A program made the position numbers and the translations under genes. Positions 58,225-64,000 of a DNA stretch of 64,000 nt are shown one piece after another. Position 1 is the first letter of the stretch, and each line of letters begins with the position of its first letter. Origin of the DNA: Chitinophagaceae bacterium IBVUCB1 (lineage in GTDB: Bacteria > Bacteroidota > Bacteroidia > Chitinophagales > Chitinophagaceae); NCBI GenBank assembly GCA_002127285.1, contig NFUW01000002.1, positions 93,370 to 157,369 on the forward strand. Reading direction: 5' to 3'. A model generated the notes under the pieces. It had not been told where the DNA came from, ran no database searches, and saw nothing but the letters and a program-made list of their open reading frames with translations.

Positions 58225-61200
58225 ATGATTAGAATTCAACACCTCGCCAAATTATTGATGTTGCTTTGTTGCCTGTTTAGTGCAACAAATACCCAGGCAC
58301 AAGTACTTTATAGTGAGGGGACAGATTTGCCGAGTGTATTAAGCCCGCAAACACTCAGTACCATTAGTGCTGCAGGTACTTATACGGTTAGTGGAGTCAC
58401 CACAACACCCGGAGACGCTCAAGATGCCTTTAATATTGTGGTGGGAACAGGGTTTCAAATAACCAGTGTTTCTAGAACAGTAGCGTCAAGTAGCCCGGCA
58501 TACAATGGGTATACGTCATTTAATTTTGTTGACATATCCAATGCTGGCACATCAACATTTGGCTTGTCATATCCTTTAGCTGCGGGTACTTATCTAGCAT
58601 TCATAGCCAGTAACTTTGCAGTTGGTAATAATTGGTCTTTTACAATAACTGTAACAGCCACAGCGTCTGCTCCCACAATAACTACAAACCCTAGTAACAG
58701 AAGTATATGTGCTGGCAATAACACCAGCTTTACAGTAGCAGCCAATAACTCACCTACCAGCTATCAATGGCAGGTAAATACAGGTGGCGGTTATTCCAAC
58801 CTGAGCAATGGCGGTGTATATAGCAATGTTACCGCAGCTACCATGAATATTACAGGTGCTACAGCTGGTATGAATGGTTTTTTGTATCGCGCTACGGCTA
58901 CTAATGGTTCGGGTACATCGTCGCCTTCGTCTGGTGCTACACTTACGGTTGGCGTAGTACCAACACCTACGTTCACTACTTCTCCAGGTGCAAACACATG
59001 TGCAAATACAAACGTTACATATACAACACAATCTGGACAAAATGCTTACAACTGGGTAGTGCCAGGAACTGCAGGTGTTGACTATACAATCATATCAGGA
59101 GGTATTGGCTCATCTAGTAATACAGTTACCTTGCAATGGCTAACTGCTGGTACAAAAAATGTATTTGTAGATTATCAAAACATATCAGGTTGTTGGAGTG
59201 CCGTTTCAGGCAGCAGTTCTACAACGGTAGGTCTTGTATCACTTACTTCTTTGTCTCAGACAAATGTATCTTGCAATGGAGGCAGCAATGGTGCAGCATC
59301 TGTAAATTCTGCCACAGGGGGCTCATCTCCCTATACTTACAACTGGACACCAGGCAATCCTACTGGTGACGGTACAGTAAGCGTGACAGGTCTTACCGCT
59401 GGTTCATGGACATGTACAGTAACCGATAACAACGGTTGCACAGCAGCAAGAACATTTACAATTACCCAACCGACTGCCATATCGCTTACAGCAGCCTCTC
59501 AAACCAATATATCTTGTAACGGTTTCAATAATGGTGCAGCATCAGTAAACGTAGCTACGGGCGGTGCAGGTGGCTACACATACAACTGGACACCAGGCAA
59601 TCCTACTGGTGATGGTACAACGAGTGTTACAGGTCTCTCGGCACAAGTATGGACGTGTACTGTAACGGATGCGAATAGTTGTACTGCAACACAAACATTT
59701 AATATTACCCAACCAACGGCGTTAAGCTTAACGGCAGCATCGCAAACGAATGTAGCATGTTTTGGAGGTAGTAATGGTGCTGCATCCGTCAACACGCCTA
59801 CAGGCGGTACGGGTGGTTATACTTATAACTGGACACCGGGCAACCCAACAGGTGATGGTACAACGAGTGTTACAGGCCTTACAGTCGGTTCGTGGACGTG
59901 TACGGTATCGGATGCCAATAGTTGTACGGCTACACAATTATTTAATATTACCTCACCATCTCCGATGTCGCTTACAGCAGCCTCTCAAACCAATGTATCT
60001 TGTAACGGTGGTGCTAATGGTGCTGCATCGGTAAACGTTGCTACGGGCGGTGCAGGCGGCTATACTTACAACTGGACACCGGGCAATCCTACCGGTGATG
60101 GTACAACGAGCGTTACAGGCCTTACCGCAGGTACGTGGACGTGTACGGTAACGGATGCGAATAGTTGTACAGCAACAAGAACATTTACCATTACCCAACC
60201 AACAGCCATAGTGGTTACAGCAGCATCGCAAACCAATATATCTTGTAATGGTGGCAGCAATGGTGCAGCTTCTATCAATACGCCAACAGGCGGTGCAGGC
60301 GGATATACTTATAACTGGACACCGGGCAACCCAACAGGTGATGGTACAACGAGTGTTACTGGTCTTACAGCAGGTTCATGGACTTGCACGGTAACGGATG
60401 CCAATAGCTGTACTGCTTCGCAAACATTTAATATTACCCAGCCAACTGCACTAACAGCCGGCACGTCGCAAACCAATGTATCGTGCAATGGCGGTAGCAA
60501 TGGTACAACAACAGTTTCCCCCAGTGGTGGTGCGGGTGGTTATACGTATTCGTGGGCACCAACTGGTGGTTCGGGGGCAACTGCTACAGGTTTAGCAGCA
60601 GGTACTTATACGTGTACCATTACAGATGCTAATACCTGCCAAATAACAAGAACATTTACTATTACTCAACCAACTGCATTATCTGTTACTGCAGCATCAC
60701 AAACCAATGTATCGTGCAATGGCGGCAGTACCGGTGCAGCATCTGTCAATACGCCAACAGGCGGAGCAGGCGGCTATACTTACAACTGGACACCGGGCAA
60801 CCCGACAGGTGATGGTACTGTCAGCGTTACCGGGCTAATTGCAGGTACATGGACGTGTACTGTAACAGATGCTAACAGTTGTACCACAACACAAACATTC
60901 AACATTACCCAACCAACAGCCATAGTGGTTACAGCGGCATCACAAACCAATGTATCGTGCAATGGAGGCAGTAATGGTGCGGCATCAATTAATACGCCAA
61001 CAGGTGGTGCAGGTGGCTATACTTATAACTGGACACCGGGCAATCCTACAGGCGATGGTACTGTAAGCGTTACAGGCCTTACGGCAGGTACATGGACGTG
61101 TACAGTAACGGATGCGAATAGCTGTACCGCTACACAAACATTCAACATTACCCAACCAACAGCCATAGTGGTTACATCTGCCTCTCAAACCAATGTATCG

Positions 61201-64000
61201 TGCAATGGTGGCAGCAATGGTGCGGCATCTATCAATACGCCAACAGGCGGCGCGGGTGGATTTACTTATAATTGGACACCCGGCAACCCTGCAGGCGATG
61301 GCACAACGAGTGTTACAGGTCTTACAGCAGGCACTTGGACGTGTACGGTAACGGATGCGAATAGTTGTACTGCTTCGCAAACATTTAATATTACCCAGCC
61401 TACAACATTATCAGTAACAGCAGCTTCTCAAACAAATGTGTCTTGTAATGGTGGCGCTAATGGTGCGGCGTCAGTTAATACACCAACAGGTGGTGCGGGT
61501 GGATACACATATAACTGGACACCGGGCAACCCGACAGGCGATGGTACAGTAAGCGTTACAGGCCTTACAGCAGGTACTTGGACGTGTACAGTAACGGATG
61601 CCAATAGTTGTACCGCAACACAAACATTTACTATCACCCAACCTACGGCTTTATTGCTTACAGCAGCCTCTCAAACAAATGTGGCATGTAATGGTGGCAG
61701 TACCGGTGCAGCGTCTGTCAATACGCCAACAGGCGGAGCAGGCGGATATACTTACAACTGGACACCTGGCAACCCTACAGGTGATGGTACAGTCAGCGTT
61801 ACAGGCCTTACAGCCGGTACGTGGACGTGTACTGTAACAGATGCTAACAGTTGTACCGCAACACAAACATTCAACATTACCCAACCGACTGCCATAGTGG
61901 TTACAGCGGCATCACAAACCAATGTATCGTGCAATGGTGGTAGTAATGGTGCTGCATCCATCAATACCCCAACAGGTGGAGCAGGTGGATATACTTATAA
62001 CTGGACACCGGGCAACCCGACGGGTGATGGTACAGTAAGCGTTACAGGTCTAATAGCAGGCACGTGGACGTGTACGGTAACAGATGCGAATAGCTGTACT
62101 GCTACACAAATATTTACAATTACTCAACCTGCCTCATTTACACCAACGTTCACAGCTACTCCGTTAGCAAATATATGTGCAGGTACAAACCAGACATATA
62201 CTACACAAGCGGGACAAACTAACTATGTATGGAATGTACCAGGAACACTGGGTGTTGATTATACAATAACTGCCGGTGGTACAGGCCCTACAAGCAATAC
62301 AGTTACATTGCAATGGCTCACAACAGGTAGTAAAATGGTTACTGTTAATTATAACAATGCATTAGGATGCAGCAGCACAGGTGCTGTCAGCAATTCTACA
62401 AGCGTTAATGATATACCAACTATTACAAGTAGTCCTGGCAATAGCACTATCTGTAGTGGCACAAACACCAGCTTTACAATTGCTGCCAGCAACTCACCAA
62501 CAGGTTATCAATGGCAAGAAAGTACTAATGGTGGTGGTGCATGGGCAAATCTCAGCAATGGTGGTGTATATAGCAATGTTACATCTGCAACAATGAATAT
62601 TACAGGTGCCACTGTTAGTATGAGTACATATCAATATCGTGCTTTTGCTACAAACAGTTGCGGTTCGTCTTCTGCATCATCTGCAGCAGTACTAACAGTT
62701 AATAGTCTCCCTAATATCACAACACAACCTAATAATACAATGATGTCTGCTTGCGCATTGGCAGGTACTGCTACATGCACTGTAGCTGCAACAGGTACTG
62801 CAATAGCTTATCAGTGGCAAGAAAACCAAGGTAGCGGGTGGAATAACATCAGTACAGGCGGTGTATATACTACAAGTTCAGGAATGTTATTTATCAGCAA
62901 CCCACCTGCCACAATGAATGGATATCAGTACAGGGCAATAGTAAGTGGTGCATGTACACCTGCTGTTACTTCCAACATTACCACACTCACCGTTAATACC
63001 TCTCCTGTAGTCAATACGCCTCCTGCAGATGTAACAATCTGCGCGGGTAATAATACTGGTTTTACTATTGTAGCAAGTGGTACCGCACTTACATATCAGT
63101 GGCAGGAAAATCAAGGCAGTGGATGGTCAAACTTATCCAATACAGGTGTTTACAGTAATGTAACTTCTGCTAACCTCAGCATCACAGCCCCTCCTTATAG
63201 CATGAATGGCTATCAATATAGATGTGTAGTAAGCGGTACTTGTGCTCCTACTGCAACAAGTGGTACTGCTACATTAACTGTAAACTCTTCGGCTATTATT
63301 AATACACAACCATCAAACAGTTCTGTTTGTCAAGGCATTAATGCTGTATTTTCTGTAGTAGCTATCGGCACTAATCTTACTTATCGTTGGTACGAGAACC
63401 AAGGCAGCGGCTTCTTCCCGCTAAGTAATAGCTCTCAGTACAATGGTGTATTCACTCCTACACTTACGCTAACTACTGCCCATCCGGGTTTGAATGGTTA
63501 TCAATATCAATGCCGTATTACTACTGGTTCATCATGTACGCCAACAGTTGTTACCTCCAACAATGCAACATTAACAGCACTGACACCGCCATTGGCAATG
63601 GGTATCGCTTCCTCCACCATTGTATGTGCGGGTTCTAATACGAGCATCAGTGTAAGTGCGAGTGGCAGCGGACTGACTTATCAATGGCAGGAGAATGCAG
63701 GTAGTGGATATGTAAACCTGAGCAATACGGGTGTTTACAGTAATGTAACAACTGCTGCAATGGGTATAACCGGTGCATTGGCAAGCATGAATGGTTATCA
63801 GTATCGCTGCGTAGTGAGCGGTACCTGCAGCCCTTCAGTAACGACCAATGCGAGCCTGCTGACCGTGCATACCTTACCATCGGTAGGCACACAACCTGCT
63901 AATGTAACTACCTGCGCCGGCAGCAATATTACTTTCAGTGTAGGTGTCAGCGGCACACTGCCCACCTACCAGTGGCAGGAGTTTAACGGAATATCCTGGA
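58225..64000 (+). CDS. Giant secreted SprB-repeat/Ig-like protein, 3' end outside window
   Basis: Open for 1925 codons from ATG 58225 to the window edge. Signal peptide (LAKLLMLLCCLFSATNTQA). Order: N-terminal beta domain (about residues 26-150), Ig-like domain (YQWQVNTGGGYSNL, near 180), PKD-like domain (about 246-340), twelve SprB repeats (about 343-1303; unit QTNVSCNGGSNGAAS ... YTYNWTPGNPTGDGT ... TCTVTDANSCTATQTF), a second PKD-like domain (about 1307-1395), then at least five Ig-like units with YQWQEN-GSGW ... GVYSNVTSA ... MNGYQYRCVVSGTC. SprB is the mobile gliding adhesin of Flavobacterium, and such proteins usually end with a type IX secretion signal, which would be outside the window. 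Role as surface adhesin or matrix protein is inferred. Confidence 0.9.
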   Translation, partial: MIRIQHLAKLLMLLCCLFSATNTQAQVLYSEGTDLPSVLSPQTLSTISAAGTYTVSGVTTTPGDAQDAFNIVVGTGFQITSVSRTVASSSPAYNGYTSFNFVDISNAGTSTFGLSYPLAAGTYLAFIASNFAVGNNWSFTITVTATASAPTITTNPSNRSICAGNNTSFTVAANNSPTSYQWQVNTGGGYSNLSNGGVYSNVTAATMNITGATAGMNGFLYRATATNGSGTSSPSSGATLTVGVVPTPTFTTSPGANTCANTNVTYTTQSGQNAYNWVVPGTAGVDYTIISGGIGSSSNTVTLQWLTAGTKNVFVDYQNISGCWSAVSGSSSTTVGLVSLTSLSQTNVSCNGGSNGAASVNSATGGSSPYTYNWTPGNPTGDGTVSVTGLTAGSWTCTVTDNNGCTAARTFTITQPTAISLTAASQTNISCNGFNNGAASVNVATGGAGGYTYNWTPGNPTGDGTTSVTGLSAQVWTCTVTDANSCTATQTFNITQPTALSLTAASQTNVACFGGSNGAASVNTPTGGTGGYTYNWTPGNPTGDGTTSVTGLTVGSWTCTVSDANSCTATQLFNITSPSPMSLTAASQTNVSCNGGANGAASVNVATGGAGGYTYNWTPGNPTGDGTTSVTGLTAGTWTCTVTDANSCTATRTFTITQPTAIVVTAASQTNISCNGGSNGAASINTPTGGAGGYTYNWTPGNPTGDGTTSVTGLTAGSWTCTVTDANSCTASQTFNITQPTALTAGTSQTNVSCNGGSNGTTTVSPSGGAGGYTYSWAPTGGSGATATGLAAGTYTCTITDANTCQITRTFTITQPTALSVTAASQTNVSCNGGSTGAASVNTPTGGAGGYTYNWTPGNPTGDGTVSVTGLIAGTWTCTVTDANSCTTTQTFNITQPTAIVVTAASQTNVSCNGGSNGAASINTPTGGAGGYTYNWTPGNPTGDGTVSVTGLTAGTWTCTVTDANSCTATQTFNITQPTAIVVTSASQTNVSCNGGSNGAASINTPTGGAGGFTYNWTPGNPAGDGTTSVTGLTAGTWTCTVTDANSCTASQTFNITQPTTLSVTAASQTNVSCNGGANGAASVNTPTGGAGGYTYNWTPGNPTGDGTVSVTGLTAGTWTCTVTDANSCTATQTFTITQPTALLLTAASQTNVACNGGSTGAASVNTPTGGAGGYTYNWTPGNPTGDGTVSVTGLTAGTWTCTVTDANSCTATQTFNITQPTAIVVTAASQTNVSCNGGSNGAASINTPTGGAGGYTYNWTPGNPTGDGTVSVTGLIAGTWTCTVTDANSCTATQIFTITQPASFTPTFTATPLANICAGTNQTYTTQAGQTNYVWNVPGTLGVDYTITAGGTGPTSNTVTLQWLTTGSKMVTVNYNNALGCSSTGAVSNSTSVNDIPTITSSPGNSTICSGTNTSFTIAASNSPTGYQWQESTNGGGAWANLSNGGVYSNVTSATMNITGATVSMSTYQYRAFATNSCGSSSASSAAVLTVNSLPNITTQPNNTMMSACALAGTATCTVAATGTAIAYQWQENQGSGWNNISTGGVYTTSSGMLFISNPPATMNGYQYRAIVSGACTPAVTSNITTLTVNTSPVVNTPPADVTICAGNNTGFTIVASGTALTYQWQENQGSGWSNLSNTGVYSNVTSANLSITAPPYSMNGYQYRCVVSGTCAPTATSGTATLTVNSSAIINTQPSNSSVCQGINAVFSVVAIGTNLTYRWYENQGSGFFPLSNSSQYNGVFTPTLTLTTAHPGLNGYQYQCRITTGSSCTPTVVTSNNATLTALTPPLAMGIASSTIVCAGSNTSISVSASGSGLTYQWQENAGSGYVNLSNTGVYSNVTTAAMGITGALASMNGYQYRCVVSGTCSPSVTTNASLLTVHTLPSVGTQPANVTTCAGSNITFSVGVSGTLPTYQWQEFNGISW
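59254..62130 (+). repeat. Tandem array of 12 SprB repeats, 243-bp period
   Basis: The word TCNCARACVAATRT (encoding S-Q-T-N) starts at 59254, 59497, 59740, 59983, 60226, 60466, 60697, 60940, 61183, 61426, 61669 and 61912. Nine of the eleven intervals measure exactly 243 bp (81 codons). The interval 60226-60466 is 240 and 60466-60697 is 231. Unit 6 differs: it lacks the NWTPGNPTGDGT insert and reads YSWAPTGGSGATATGL instead. Neighbouring units are near-identical at the DNA level. Confidence 0.92.
62404..64000 (+). repeat. Ig-like domain repeats, about 290 bp each
   Basis: Successive units carry C-A-G-x-N-T-x-F near the start, YQWQE in the middle and Y-Q-Y-R-C/A near the end (for example near 62500, 62810, 63095, 63660 and 63970 for the YQWQ motif; YRWYEN near 63380 is a variant). 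More diverged than the SprB units, so an older duplication. The last one is cut by the window edge. Confidence 0.78.

Noticed and set aside
59574..61964. Series of similar minus-strand frames of 60-130 codons over the SprB array
   Set aside because: They repeat with the 243-bp period and are antisense shadows of the repeat; the plus frame is open for 1925 codons with a signal peptide and known domains.
59254..62130. Regular repeats that could suggest a CRISPR array
   Set aside because: Units are 243 bp, entirely coding, and have no unique spacers between short repeats.

Overview
The window looks like chromosomal DNA of a member of the Bacteroidota, most likely the Chitinophagaceae/Sphingobacteriia side. 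The evidence is BatD/BatE, DUF5683, DUF6089, HYC_CC_PP and SprB-repeat proteins, MauG-type cytochrome c peroxidase, and -7 boxes of the TAnnTTTG type in front of many genes. No plasmid or phage backbone is visible.

Region 1 (1-14.4 kb) reads as accessory DNA ending at a tRNA-Ser(GGA). On the minus strand it carries a metal/drug efflux cluster: two AraC-type regulators with an N-terminal CxxC heavy-metal domain, a CopA-like Cu+ ATPase, an MFP-RND-TolC tripartite pump and a DHA2-type MFS pump. Four promoters in this cluster share a bipartite element at a fixed distance (19 nt) from the -7 box, which I read as the operator of the fusion regulators. An IS1-like transposase with an in-frame stop, 10-bp phased repeats, three small genes (one DUF4248) and a large serine recombinase follow. 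The recombinase frame runs antisense through the terminator and body of the tRNA-Ser gene.

Region 2 (14.4-44.6 kb) is mostly housekeeping: TatD, a polysaccharide deacetylase, BatE/BatD, a PP-loop ATPase, pcm, queG-yigZ-eamA-ribD, prmC, a phaE/phaJ pair without phaC, fumC, a dihaem peroxidase, a TolB-propeller amidohydrolase, a PLD-fold protein with zinc ribbons, a SOUL protein, a second tRNA-Ser (UGA), lipoprotein MsrA, a lipoprotein truncated haemoglobin, a phosphohexomutase, an aldehyde dehydrogenase and a GDSL hydrolase. REP-like and MITE-like repeats lie between genes.

Region 3 (44.7-58 kb) has a second copper-type locus (HYC_CC_PP protein, exported HMA protein, TonB-dependent receptor). 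It is followed by a Crp-like regulator with SRPBCC and SDR genes, an ABC-2 permease, an isoaspartyl peptidase, an acyl-CoA carboxylase beta subunit and an orphan Mla-like ABC ATPase.

Region 4 (58.2-64 kb) is the 5' part of a giant secreted protein: Ig-like domain, PKD-like domain, twelve SprB repeats with an almost exact 243-bp period, a second PKD-like domain and further Ig-like repeats, open at the window edge.

A window-wide signal is that at least eight genes on both strands have a TAnnTTTG-like box exactly 4 nt before the ATG, which predicts leaderless mRNAs.
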